A model generated the notes under the pieces. It was not told the origin of the DNA, did not search any database, and saw only the letters and a program-made list of their open reading frames with translations. From the NCBI GenBank assembly GCA_036521075.1, contig DATDIL010000031.1:1-64000 (forward strand): a stretch of DNA of 64,000 nt, written 5' to 3'. Each line of letters starts with the position of its first letter. Positions within the stretch are counted from its first letter, which is position 1. Source of the DNA: DAIDKA01 sp036521075. GTDB taxonomy: Bacteria; Pseudomonadota; Gammaproteobacteria; Steroidobacterales; Steroidobacteraceae. The position numbers and the translations under genes are program-made. Positions 50,817-59,773 of the stretch are shown here, one piece after another.

Positions 50817-51647
50817 TCAGGACCAGTCGCCGCCACCACCGCCATCACCGCCGCCATCACCACCCCAGCCACCCGAATCACCGCCGCTGCTGTCATTGCC
50901 CCAGGAACTGCCATCCTGGGTACCGAAATCGGCGCCCCCCATATCCTGGTTCTGCGGCGGATCACGCAAATCCGTACTGGGAGCGATGCCACCTGTGCTG
51001 CGGCCATCGATGACGTGGCGGACCAACTCCTCCCCGGCCGCAACGCCTGCGCCAATCGCCAGACCACTGGCGAGATTGCCCATCAGGCCCGAGCCACCCG
51101 ACGGAGGATAGGAAGGACCATAGCCATAGCCGGACTGCAGACCCGGATTGCCCGGCGGCAGCGCGCCCGGGACCAGGCCCTGCTGTGCGCGACTACGCAA
51201 CATGCTCCACAGCACGAACGCGCCAAGCGCCAGCACAATGATCCAGCCCCAAGGCACGGCAGTGCGATGCACGGCCGGCGCGACCGCCAGCGGACCCGTA
51301 CCCGGCACGATGGGACGGATGCCGGTCAGCTGCCGTTGCAGTGCGCTCAACGTGTTCGCATTGGTGAAGGACTGGGTCGGATCGAGCTGCTTCGCCGTCG
51401 CCAGCTGCTGCCGCGCCGCTGCAAAGTCGCCGATGCGCGCGTCCAGCTCCGCGGCAATGAAGTGCGCCTTGGCGTTCTGCGGATGATCGCGCAGCATCTG
51501 GTCGATCATCTGTTGTGCCTGGGCCATATGGCCCGACTGCGCGGCCTCGTAAATCTGATGTGGCGTGGCATCGGCATCCGCAGCGGCGACACCGGCAATT
51601 CCCGCAGCCACAATGGCGAGCAGCGCAACGAGAGCACGCTTGAACAT
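50817..51647 (-). CDS. Exported TPR protein with one membrane helix and Gly-rich tail
   Basis: The 276-residue product has a signal peptide (ending GVAAADADA, about residue 22), a helical TPR-like region (residues 25-110, AHFIAAELDARIGDFAAARQQLATA), a membrane helix (VPWGWIIVLALGAFVLWSM) and a low-complexity tail with GGWGGDGGGDGGGGGDWS. The Gly/Ser-rich end resembles the tail of TPM (YgcG-like) proteins, but the TPM domain is absent. The function is unknown. The ATG at 51647 is chosen for the signal peptide; an in-frame start lies at 51686. Confidence 0.7.
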   Translation of the reverse strand: MFKRALVALLAIVAAGIAGVAAADADATPHQIYEAAQSGHMAQAQQMIDQMLRDHPQNAKAHFIAAELDARIGDFAAARQQLATAKQLDPTQSFTNANTLSALQRQLTGIRPIVPGTGPLAVAPAVHRTAVPWGWIIVLALGAFVLWSMLRSRAQQGLVPGALPPGNPGLQSGYGYGPSYPPSGGSGLMGNLASGLAIGAGVAAGEELVRHVIDGRSTGGIAPSTDLRDPPQNQDMGGADFGTQDGSSWGNDSSGGDSGGWGGDGGGDGGGGGDWS

Positions 51648-51764
51648 CTGTGTTTCTCCGTGGGACCGCGGAACTGCTGATCCCAAACGCTCATCTGGGG
51701 AGTGGTGCCCGGAATCTCAAGTGAGGGTCCGCCACGCCTGCGACACCTATTGTAATGCGGTGTA

Positions 51765-51787
51765 ACTAATTGATGATTAACATTAGT
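51765..51787. promoter_or_regulatory. AT-rich palindrome between RND operon end and TPR gene
   Basis: ACTAAT (51765-51770) and ATTAGT (51782-51787) form an inverted repeat with an 11-base AT-rich spacer in otherwise GC-rich DNA. It lies upstream of the TPR gene and just after the RND permease stop. A TACAAT-like -10 box lies on the minus strand close by, so it could be an operator or promoter element for the TPR gene. Confidence 0.35.
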
Positions 51788-51801
51788 AAATCTGCTTGGG
51801 C

Positions 51802-54800
51802 CTAGGCCTGCGTGCTGGCCGGTGCGGTGGCTGGCGGCGGGCGGTTGCGGGCATGGTCTGCGCCCAGCAGTATGTACATCGCCGGCACCACGAACAGCGT
51901 GAACAGCGTCCCGATCGACAGGCCGGTGAACAGCACGATGCCCATGGAACGCCGTCCGGCAGCGCCGGCGCCGGAGGCGATCACCAGCGGCACGACGCCC
52001 AATACCATGGCCGCGGTGGTCATGAGAATGGGCCGCAAGCGCACGGCGGCGGCCTCGACGATGGCCTGCATCTTGTTGCGTCCCCTCTTCTGCAGCTCGT
52101 TGGCGAACTGCACGATCAGGATGCCGTGCTTGCTGATCAGTCCCAGCAGGGTCACCAGACCCACCTGCGTGTAAATGTTCAGCGTCGAGACGCCGGTGTT
52201 GATGAACAGCATGGCACCGAACAGCGCCATGGGCACGGACACCAGGATCACGGCGGGGTCGCGGAAACTTTCGAACTGCGCGGCCAGCGCCAGATAGACG
52301 ATGATCAGCGCGAAGAACAGCGTCACCGTGAAATTGCCGGACCCGAGCATGAACTGGCGTGACTGCCCGGCATAGTCGGCGGTGTAGCCGGAGGGCGCGA
52401 TTTGCTGCAGCGTATCCCTGAGGTATTTCAGCGCCGTATCCTGCGAGACCGCGGGCGTTCCGGAAATGGTCGCGGCATTGAGCTGCTGGAAGTGATTGAT
52501 GGACTCCGGCACCGTGCTGGTGGTGATCTTGGCCAGCGTGCGCGCCTGGATCAGCGAGCCATCCCCGGCATGCACGTAGTAGTCGAGCACCTGCGAGGGA
52601 TTGAGGCGATCCTTCTGCAGCACCTGTGGGATCACCTTGTAGGACCGGCCGGAGATGGAGAAGTAATTGACGTAGCCGCCGCCCAGCGCCGCGCCCAGGC
52701 TCGCTCCCACGTCCTGCTGGGTCAGACCCATGTCACCCACCAGTTCGCGGTCCAGGACCAGGGTCGCCTGGGGCTTGTCGATCTTCATGTCGGAATTGAT
52801 GAAAAAGAACATGCCGCTGGCCCGGGCACGGGCCAGCAGAGTCTCGGTCACCTCGTACAGATTCTGCGGCGCCTCGGTGGTCGTGATGACGAACTGCAGC
52901 GGCAGGCCGGATGATCCGGGCAGCGCCGGCTGCTGAAAGGCCGCGATCTGCGCGCCGGCAATGCGGCTCCAACGCTCCTGGAGCACCTGCTGAAGCTGCG
53001 CCGCGGTGCGCTTGCGCTCCCCCCACGGCGTAAACAGCACGCCCCCGAAGCCGCTGTTGCCACCCACCCGCTGGAACACCCCATAGTATTCGGGCAGCGA
53101 GGCGGAGGCATCAAACATCTGCTTGCTGTACATCTCCATCTGCTGATAGGTCGCATTCGGTGCGCCCTGGATCTGGGCCACGACCACGCCCTGATCCTCG
53201 GCGGGCGCGAGCTCGGAGTTCGCGGTCGCGAACAGATAGATGGTGAGGCACAGGATTGCCGCACCCAGTCCCACCAGCACCTGCCAGGTCATCAGCCAGT
53301 CGGACAATACGCGCTGATAGAGGTGCCGGACCCGCTCGAAGTTGCGGTCCAGCTGTTTGGCAAACCTGCCCTCTTGCTGGTTGGCGCGGAACAGCTTCGA
53401 GCACAGCATGGGTGAGAGGCTCAGCGCGATGACGGCGGAGACCGTTACGGCCGCGGCCAGCGTGAAGGCAAACTGGGTGAAAAGCGCACCGGTCAGGCCG
53501 CCCTGGAAACCGATGGGCAGGTAGGCGGCGACCAGCACCACCGTCATCGCCAGGATCGGACCTCCGAGCTCACGGGCCGCAAACAGCGCCGAGTCCAGCG
53601 GTGTCTCCCCTGCCTTCAGATGTCGGTCGAAGTTCTCCACCACGATGATGGCGTCATCGACGACCAGCCCGATGGCGAGCACCAGTGCCAGCAGCGTCAG
53701 CAGATTGATCGAGTAGCCCAGCGCCAGCATCATGAAGAAGGTGCCAACCAGCGACAGCGGCATGGCCACCATGGGCACAGCGGTAGCGCGCACGGTGCCC
53801 AGGAACAGAAAGATCACGACCGTCACGATCAGCAGCGCCTCGCCCAGGGTCTTGATGACCTCACGGATCGCGCTGCGCACGAACATCGTGGTGTCGTAGA
53901 CCACTTCGGCGCGCATGCCGCTGGGCAGCTGCTCCTGGATGGACGGCAGCGCGTCACGCACCGCCTGCGCCACCTGCAGAGCATTGGCCTTGGGCGCATT
54001 CTGCACCGCCAGGAACACGGAATGACGACCATTCCATGTCACACCGGAGTCGTAATCCTCGGCTCCCAGCTCCACCGTCGCCACATCCTTCAGACGCACA
54101 ACGGTATTGTTCTGCTGACGCACGATGAGCTGTCGAAAACCATCCAACGTATGCAGATCCGTATCGGCGGTGAGATCCACGGAGACCATCTGTCCCTTGG
54201 TGCTGCCCACCGCGGTCAGATAATTGTTGGCCGCGAGTGCGTTGTAGACGTCGCTGGCGGCCACATTGCGAGCCGCCATGCGCTCCGGATCCAGCCACGC
54301 GCGCAGGGCGTACACGCGCGCACCCTGCACGTCTGCCGACTGCACGCCGGGAATGGCGTCCAGCTTCGGCTGCACGACCCGGATCAGGTAGTCGGTCACG
54401 CCATTGGGCGGCAGCGTATCGGTGAAGAACCCGATGTACATCGCCGCCGTCGTATTCCCCGGGTCGATCGCAACCACCGGCTGCTGTGACTGCGGCGGCA
54501 GCTGATTGCGCACCGAGTTCACCTTGGCGCTGATTTCAGTGAGGGCCCGGTTGGAGTCGTAGTTCAGACGCAGGGTCGCGGTAATGCTCGAAGAGCCGGT
54601 GGTACTGGAAGAGGACATGTATTCGATGCCCTGGGCCTGCGCAATGGCAGCCTCCAGCGGTTGGGTGATGAAGCCGGCCACCGTCGCCGCATCGGCGCCG
54701 TAATAGGTGGTGTTGATGGTGATGTTGGCGCTCTCGGTCTGTGGGTACTGCGTGATCGACAGACTGAAAATCGCACGCATGCCCAGCACGAAGATGAAGA

Positions 54801-54855
54801 GGCTGATGACGATCGCCAGCACCGGCCGCCGAATGAACAGGTCTGTGAGCTTCAT
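51802..54855 (-). CDS. RND multidrug efflux permease
   Basis: The 1017-residue protein is a full HAE1-type RND pump: 12 helices, two large periplasmic loops, DLFIRRPVLAIVISLFIFVLGMRA at the N-terminus, GLVVDDAIIVVENFDRHL with the proton-relay Asp pair in helix 4, and RPILMTTAAMVLGVVPLV near the end. It takes drugs or toxic metabolites from the periplasm and inner membrane to the tripartite exit duct. The substrate range cannot be read. The adaptor gene ends 11 bases upstream of its start. Confidence 0.94.
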   Translation of the reverse strand: MKLTDLFIRRPVLAIVISLFIFVLGMRAIFSLSITQYPQTESANITINTTYYGADAATVAGFITQPLEAAIAQAQGIEYMSSSSTTGSSSITATLRLNYDSNRALTEISAKVNSVRNQLPPQSQQPVVAIDPGNTTAAMYIGFFTDTLPPNGVTDYLIRVVQPKLDAIPGVQSADVQGARVYALRAWLDPERMAARNVAASDVYNALAANNYLTAVGSTKGQMVSVDLTADTDLHTLDGFRQLIVRQQNNTVVRLKDVATVELGAEDYDSGVTWNGRHSVFLAVQNAPKANALQVAQAVRDALPSIQEQLPSGMRAEVVYDTTMFVRSAIREVIKTLGEALLIVTVVIFLFLGTVRATAVPMVAMPLSLVGTFFMMLALGYSINLLTLLALVLAIGLVVDDAIIVVENFDRHLKAGETPLDSALFAARELGGPILAMTVVLVAAYLPIGFQGGLTGALFTQFAFTLAAAVTVSAVIALSLSPMLCSKLFRANQQEGRFAKQLDRNFERVRHLYQRVLSDWLMTWQVLVGLGAAILCLTIYLFATANSELAPAEDQGVVVAQIQGAPNATYQQMEMYSKQMFDASASLPEYYGVFQRVGGNSGFGGVLFTPWGERKRTAAQLQQVLQERWSRIAGAQIAAFQQPALPGSSGLPLQFVITTTEAPQNLYEVTETLLARARASGMFFFINSDMKIDKPQATLVLDRELVGDMGLTQQDVGASLGAALGGGYVNYFSISGRSYKVIPQVLQKDRLNPSQVLDYYVHAGDGSLIQARTLAKITTSTVPESINHFQQLNAATISGTPAVSQDTALKYLRDTLQQIAPSGYTADYAGQSRQFMLGSGNFTVTLFFALIIVYLALAAQFESFRDPAVILVSVPMALFGAMLFINTGVSTLNIYTQVGLVTLLGLISKHGILIVQFANELQKRGRNKMQAIVEAAAVRLRPILMTTAAMVLGVVPLVIASGAGAAGRRSMGIVLFTGLSIGTLFTLFVVPAMYILLGADHARNRPPPATAPASTQA

Positions 54856-54866
54856 CGCAAGCGGCC

Positions 54867-56045
54867 CTAGTGTTCCTGCGGCGTCGGATTCGGATCATCG
54901 CTGGGCTTGACCGAGTTGTCGATTGCCACCGGCGTTCCGTTCTTGATCTTCAACTGTCCGGCACTGACCACCACATCGCCCGCCTTGACACCCGCCAGTG
55001 CCTGCACCTGATCACCGCGCGTGTCCCCCAAGGTGACGAAGGTCTGTTTGACCGTCTTGCCGCCCGTGTTGTTGGGATCGGGGATGACCAGGAATACGGT
55101 CGCACCATACGGATTGTAGGTGACTGCGGATTGCGGCATCGTCAGCGCGTGCACGAGCGCTCCCGCGGCCACCTGCAGATGCCCGAACATTCCCGGGAAC
55201 AGCTTGCGTGCGTGATTGTCGATCGAAGCTTCCACCTGCACATTGCGGGTCGCGCTGTCGACCTGCGGATTCACGGCCGTGATGTGCCCGGCGAAGTTGA
55301 CCCCGGGCCAGGTGTCCGCCGTCAGCGCAACCGATTGCCCGACCGTGATGCGCGCCAGGCTCTGTTGCGGCAGACGGAAATCAACCAGGATCGGATCCAA
55401 CTGCTGCAGCGTGACGACCTTGTCACCCGGATTCAGGTACTGCCCGGGATTCAAGGTGGTGATGCCAAGCTGCCCCGCAAAGGGCGCCCGCAGGGTTTTC
55501 TTGGCAACCAGCGCGGCTTGCGCGGCCTCCTGCGCCCGCTTGTTCTTCAGGTCCGCGGCGTCACTATCCAGCTGCGCCTGACTGATGGCCTGCGCCTGGA
55601 ACTGCTCCTGATCGCGCTTGTAGACCACGGCCGCCAGGTCCGCTGCCGCCGCCAGGGCCCGCTGCTGCGCGATATCCGAGTCCGCATTCAGCTGTACCAG
55701 GGTCGCGCCACTGGCAATTTCCTCTCCGGAATGAAAGCTGACGGTGCGCACGAGACCGGCGACCTCAGTCGTCACGTCCACACCGCGTACCGCGCGCAGC
55801 GTGCCCACCGCGTCGATCTGCGGCTGCCAATCCGCGAGTGCCACGGTGGCGGTCGCAACGGTCTGCTTCGGCGACGCATTCTGCGCCAGAGCCTTCGCGA
55901 TGAAGTGTGCCTTGACCAGGTTGAAGCCGAAGATTCCGGTGGCCAGCACCAGCACCGCGATCACGATAATGATCATGCGGCGCCGGAACACTCGCCGCAG
56001 CGTATCGGCGTCGTACTGAGGGGTCTGAATATCTGAGGTCTGCAC
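54867..56045 (-). CDS. RND efflux periplasmic adaptor (membrane fusion protein)
   Basis: The 392-residue protein has an N-terminal membrane helix (IIIVIAVLVLATGIFGF) and a lipoyl/hairpin region (AVRGVDVTTEVAGLVRTVSFHSGEEIASGATLVQLN, then a coiled-coil helix pair). Beta-barrel and membrane-proximal domains follow, with LRAPFAGQLGITTLNPGQYLNPGD. It joins the permease to the outer membrane factor. I chose the GTG at 56045: GGGAG lies six bases before it and it overlaps the stop of the upstream gene (TAGTG). A GTG at 56075 would add ten residues that overlap that gene. Confidence 0.93.
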   Translation of the reverse strand: MQTSDIQTPQYDADTLRRVFRRRMIIIVIAVLVLATGIFGFNLVKAHFIAKALAQNASPKQTVATATVALADWQPQIDAVGTLRAVRGVDVTTEVAGLVRTVSFHSGEEIASGATLVQLNADSDIAQQRALAAAADLAAVVYKRDQEQFQAQAISQAQLDSDAADLKNKRAQEAAQAALVAKKTLRAPFAGQLGITTLNPGQYLNPGDKVVTLQQLDPILVDFRLPQQSLARITVGQSVALTADTWPGVNFAGHITAVNPQVDSATRNVQVEASIDNHARKLFPGMFGHLQVAAGALVHALTMPQSAVTYNPYGATVFLVIPDPNNTGGKTVKQTFVTLGDTRGDQVQALAGVKAGDVVVSAGQLKIKNGTPVAIDNSVKPSDDPNPTPQEH

Positions 56046-57535
56046 TACCGGCTCCCATCTGAATCGCGATTCCACCAGCCGCCACCCAGGGCCTGCAGCA
56101 GCGCCGCGGAGTCCGTCATCCGTGCCATCTCACCTTGAATGCGCGTCAGGTGCGATTGCGCGTACTGGCGCTGGCCGATGAGCAGGTTGACGTACGAAGT
56201 GCCGCCGACCTGGAACTGGCGGCGGGTAATTTCGAGTGAGTCATGCGCGGCGGCCTCGGCCTGCACGTCAGCCTGCAGCGTGAGCGCATCATCCTGCAGC
56301 GCGCGCAGTGTATCGGCAACATCCTGCAATGCCGACAACACCGTGCCGCGATACTGCGCGGTGGCCTGGTCGAGATCATCGAAGGCCTGCCGTCGCTTGG
56401 CGCGCAATTCCCCGCCATGGAACAACGGCTGCATCAGCGAGCCACCGATGTTCCACGCGGTGGTTCCGGGGCCGAACAGATCCGTGATGGAAGTCGTTTC
56501 CGAGCCAATGCTCCCCGACAGTGTCAGTTGCGGGTACAGGTTGGCGGTCGCAACCCCGGCCTGTGCACTGGCCTGATGAAGCTGCGACTCTGAGGCCAGT
56601 ACATCCGGCCGTTGGCGCACCAGTCTCGCGGGCAAGGATATGGGCAGCTGTGCCGGCAGCGTCAATGCGCTCAGCGACAGGCCCGCCGTACTGGCATGGT
56701 CCGGCGTCTGGCCAGTCAGCACGGCCAGGCGGTGGCCGGCCTGCGCCACGGATTTCTGCAGTCCCGGCAGCGTAGCTTCCAGCTGCGAGACCTGCGCCTG
56801 CTGCGTCAGAACATCTGCCTGCGAGGCGGCGCCTGCACTGAACTGCCGCCGGATGATCGCCAGCTGATCGCGCTCCGTGGCCAGTATCTCGTTGGTGGCG
56901 GCAACCTGGTCATTCAGCGCCGCCGCCGTGATCACCGTCGTTACGATATTCCCGGCCAGCGTCAGGCGGGCGGCCTCGAGCTGCCAGCGCTGATAGTCCG
57001 TCTGCGCCGCCAGCGCCTCCAGTTGTCGGCGGGTCGCCCCGACCAGATCAAACTTGTAGGTGACATTGACGGCGGCATCGAACAAGGTAAAGGTGCTGGT
57101 GCCCAGCTGGGGCAAGCCGAACGCCGCTGCGGGGGCTGCTTCACGCTCGGCCTGGAATTGCGAATCAGCCTGCGGGTACAGGCTGCCGCGCTGGGCGATG
57201 TAGCCCTCGTGGGCCGAGCGAAGCGCCGCTGCGGCGGCCGCGATCGTCGGACTGTCGTGCAGTGCAGTGCGCACCAGCGCATCCAGCGGTTCGCTGTGGA
57301 ACAGGTTCCACCACTGTGCCGGAATTTCCTGCTCGGCCATGAGAGTCTGGGCGGGTGCTGCGGTGCCCGGTGCGCCCACGGTGCGGATCGGTGCGCCCGC
57401 CACATAGTGGTCAGTGTCCGGAGGGGCGGGCGGGTGAAAGTCCGGGCCCACCGTGCAACCGCACAGCCCCGCCACTGCCGCAGCCAACAAAAAATTGCCC
57501 GTCACTGGCGCGGGCAGCCATCTGCAAAGACGCAT
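56045..57535 (-). CDS. NodT-family outer membrane efflux lipoprotein
   Basis: The 496-residue product has a lipoprotein signal (VAGLCGCTVGPDF, with the lipidated Cys after LCG) and the two TolC-like repeats, with WWNLFHSEPLDALVRTALHDSPTIAAAAAALRSAHEGY in the first and RRQFQVGGTSYVNLLIGQRQYAQSHL in the second. It forms the trimeric outer membrane duct of the pump. Here it is the first gene of the operon (order duct, adaptor, permease), while adaptor first is more usual. The start region faces the REC-HDOD gene across 229 bases. Confidence 0.92.
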   Translation of the reverse strand: MRLCRWLPAPVTGNFLLAAAVAGLCGCTVGPDFHPPAPPDTDHYVAGAPIRTVGAPGTAAPAQTLMAEQEIPAQWWNLFHSEPLDALVRTALHDSPTIAAAAAALRSAHEGYIAQRGSLYPQADSQFQAEREAAPAAAFGLPQLGTSTFTLFDAAVNVTYKFDLVGATRRQLEALAAQTDYQRWQLEAARLTLAGNIVTTVITAAALNDQVAATNEILATERDQLAIIRRQFSAGAASQADVLTQQAQVSQLEATLPGLQKSVAQAGHRLAVLTGQTPDHASTAGLSLSALTLPAQLPISLPARLVRQRPDVLASESQLHQASAQAGVATANLYPQLTLSGSIGSETTSITDLFGPGTTAWNIGGSLMQPLFHGGELRAKRRQAFDDLDQATAQYRGTVLSALQDVADTLRALQDDALTLQADVQAEAAAHDSLEITRRQFQVGGTSYVNLLIGQRQYAQSHLTRIQGEMARMTDSAALLQALGGGWWNRDSDGSR

Positions 57536-57764
57536 GAACGAATCGTTAACCTTGAGACCGGCAGACCGCGCGGTGTCGTGTCATATTACCGGGGAACTGG
57601 CGCGAATGGGCGACAAACTGCGCCTCGACCGTAACCGGCGAAGCATACATAAACTGAGGAAAAGTGACGCGCGTGACAGCTCGCGCACGAGGTGCAGATT
57701 CGGCCCCAATACTGTGAGGTGATGCCGTCGCCAGCCACCGGCAGTGCGCTGAAATGCGCAGCTG

Positions 57765-59012
57765 ATGCAAACCCCTTCCAAGTCCAAAGCTGCCCTGCGG
57801 CACGTGCTGTTCGTTGACGATGAACCCCAGGTCCTGGAAGGTCTGCGACTGCGCCTGCAGCCACTCACGGCCAAGTGGCATATGACCTTCGTGGACAGCG
57901 GCGCCGATGCATTGTCCCGGTTCGAACAGACACCGCATGATGTGATCGTCAGTGATATCAGCATGCCGGGCATGGATGGGGCGCAGCTGCTGCACGCCAT
58001 CAGTGAGCGCTGGCCGGCTACCATTCGCATCGCACTGTCGAGCATGTCCGATGTCGAGCAGAAACTGCGCCTGCTGCCACTGGCGCATCAATACCTGAGC
58101 AAGCCGTGTCGCCCGGAGCAGCTCGAAGCCGCCGTGGCGCGCAGCCTGCAGCTGCGTGACGAGCTGACGCATCCGAGCGTTCTGGCAATCATCGGGCGCA
58201 TCCGCCAGTTGCCGGCCCAACCGCGGGTGTTCTCGCGGCTGCAGGTCGTGATGGCCAAACCGGATGCCACGGCGCGCGATGTCGCACGCGTCATCGCCAC
58301 TGACACGGCGATCACCGCCAAAGTGCTGCAAATCGCCAATTCCGCGTTCTTCCGTCGCGCCCGCCGCATCAGCAACATCGAGCAGGCGGTTTTGTACCTG
58401 GGCTTCCGGATGGTACGCAACCTGGTGATGTGCGCCGAAGTGTTTGCGCGTTGGCCGGGGCGCATGCGCCACGCGGCGGTCGACCTCGAGGACCTGCAGG
58501 TACATGCGCAGCGCACGGCCGCGGTCGCGCAGGCGATCACGGCGGGCACACAGCACGCCGATGACACGGTGCTGGCCGCGCTGCTGCACGATATCGGCTA
58601 CTGGATCCTGATCCAGGAGTCTCCACGTGAGCTGGAGCAGGCCATTGAACTCGCACTCGCGGCCGCAATCCCCCTGCCGCAGGCTGAGTACGAGATCCTG
58701 GGCGCATCCCATGCCGAGATCGGCGCCTACCTGCTGGCGATCTGGGGGCTGCCGTATGCGGTAGTGGAAGCGGTTGCGCACCATCACCGTCCCACGCGCG
58801 TGAAGTCGACCGGACTGGATTCACTGGCAGCGCTCGCCGTCGCAATGGCATTGACCGGGGGCGATGATTCCGACGGCTGTGCGCGCAATCTGCAGCCTAG
58901 CCCGCTCGTCGGCCCTCAATACCTGGAAGCGCTAGGCAGCGACTTGACCTGGGCCGATGCCACAAGCCGCGCGGCGCGCTGCCTGGAACGTATTGCCCAG
59001 GAATCGAATTGA
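57765..59012 (+). CDS. Response regulator with HDOD output domain
   Basis: The 415-residue protein has a receiver domain (residues 13-130; VLFVDDEPQVLEGL, phosphoacceptor Asp in VIVSDISMPGMDG, Lys in YLSKPC) joined to an HDOD domain (residues 140-330; LPAQPRVFSRLQVVMAKPDATARDVARVIATDTAITAKVLQIANSAFF, and LLHDIGYW). HDOD proteins sense or transmit stress and cell-cycle signals without known catalysis. It is the first gene of a signalling block and is divergent from the RND operon, so it may control or be controlled with the pump. The ATG at 57765 has CAGCTG before it. Confidence 0.9.
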   Translation: MQTPSKSKAALRHVLFVDDEPQVLEGLRLRLQPLTAKWHMTFVDSGADALSRFEQTPHDVIVSDISMPGMDGAQLLHAISERWPATIRIALSSMSDVEQKLRLLPLAHQYLSKPCRPEQLEAAVARSLQLRDELTHPSVLAIIGRIRQLPAQPRVFSRLQVVMAKPDATARDVARVIATDTAITAKVLQIANSAFFRRARRISNIEQAVLYLGFRMVRNLVMCAEVFARWPGRMRHAAVDLEDLQVHAQRTAAVAQAITAGTQHADDTVLAALLHDIGYWILIQESPRELEQAIELALAAAIPLPQAEYEILGASHAEIGAYLLAIWGLPYAVVEAVAHHHRPTRVKSTGLDSLAALAVAMALTGGDDSDGCARNLQPSPLVGPQYLEALGSDLTWADATSRAARCLERIAQESN

Positions 59013-59086
59013 GGCCTTTCCTTTCGGCAACCCTTCGAAGTTTGGGGCGCGCGACTTTCGCTGAATTTGCGCATAATCAGCCCCCT

Positions 59087-59773
59087 ATGCGTACCTATAT
59101 CGTTGAAGATGATGCGGAGCTGCGCGGCGCGCTGGTGAACCTGCTGCACCAGAAGGGCTATCACGTCGAGCACAGCGGCCGCGGCCGCGAGGCACAGGAG
59201 GTGCTGCTGCTCAATGACTTCGATCTGGCCATTGTGGATATCGGCCTGCCGGACATAGATGGCCTGTCCCTGATTCGCACCCTGCGGCGTCATCAACGTG
59301 GCCTGCCCATTCTCATCCTCACGGCCCTGGATGCCGTCGACAACCGGGTGATGGGGCTGGACGCCGGGGCGGACGATTACCTGGTCAAGCCCTTCGTCAT
59401 GGCGGAGCTTGAAGCGCGCGCACGCGCCCTGATTCGCCGCCATCGTGCCGATCGTGCCCAGTGCATCAAGATTGGCCCGCTGGAATTGACCATGGGCCAG
59501 CCGCGCATTCTGCTCAATGGCACCCCGGTCGATCTGACGGCCCGTGAGTTCACGCTGCTGGAACTGCTCGCGCAGCGCGCCGGCCGGGTCGTCAAGAAGG
59601 ATCAGATCGCCAGCAGCCTGGCGCCATCCGGGGAAGCACTGTCCGACACCGCCATCGAGGTGGCCATTCACCGACTGCGGCGTCGCCTCGAGCCCTTCGA
59701 TCTGAAGGTCCAGACCATCCGCGGCTTCGGATACCTGCTGGAGGCCAAGGCCGATCAGGAAACCGATGCCTGA
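59087..59773 (+). CDS. OmpR-type response regulator (QseB/PmrA-like)
   Basis: The 228-residue protein has a receiver domain with TYIVEDDAELRGALV, the acceptor Asp in LAIVDIGLPDIDG and Lys in YLVKPFVM, and a winged-helix output domain with VDLTAREFTLLELLAQRAGRVV and the end VQTIRGFGYLL. It acts as a DNA-binding regulator paired with the next gene, which overlaps by 8 bases. The start at 59087 gives MRTYIVED; 74 bases separate it from the HDOD gene. Confidence 0.93.
   Translation: MRTYIVEDDAELRGALVNLLHQKGYHVEHSGRGREAQEVLLLNDFDLAIVDIGLPDIDGLSLIRTLRRHQRGLPILILTALDAVDNRVMGLDAGADDYLVKPFVMAELEARARALIRRHRADRAQCIKIGPLELTMGQPRILLNGTPVDLTAREFTLLELLAQRAGRVVKKDQIASSLAPSGEALSDTAIEVAIHRLRRRLEPFDLKVQTIRGFGYLLEAKADQETDA

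Noticed and set aside
54870..56036. Plus-strand open frame of 388 codons opposite the RND adaptor gene
   Set aside because: It is antisense to the adaptor gene, rich in Arg and Gly, and without a recognisable domain.
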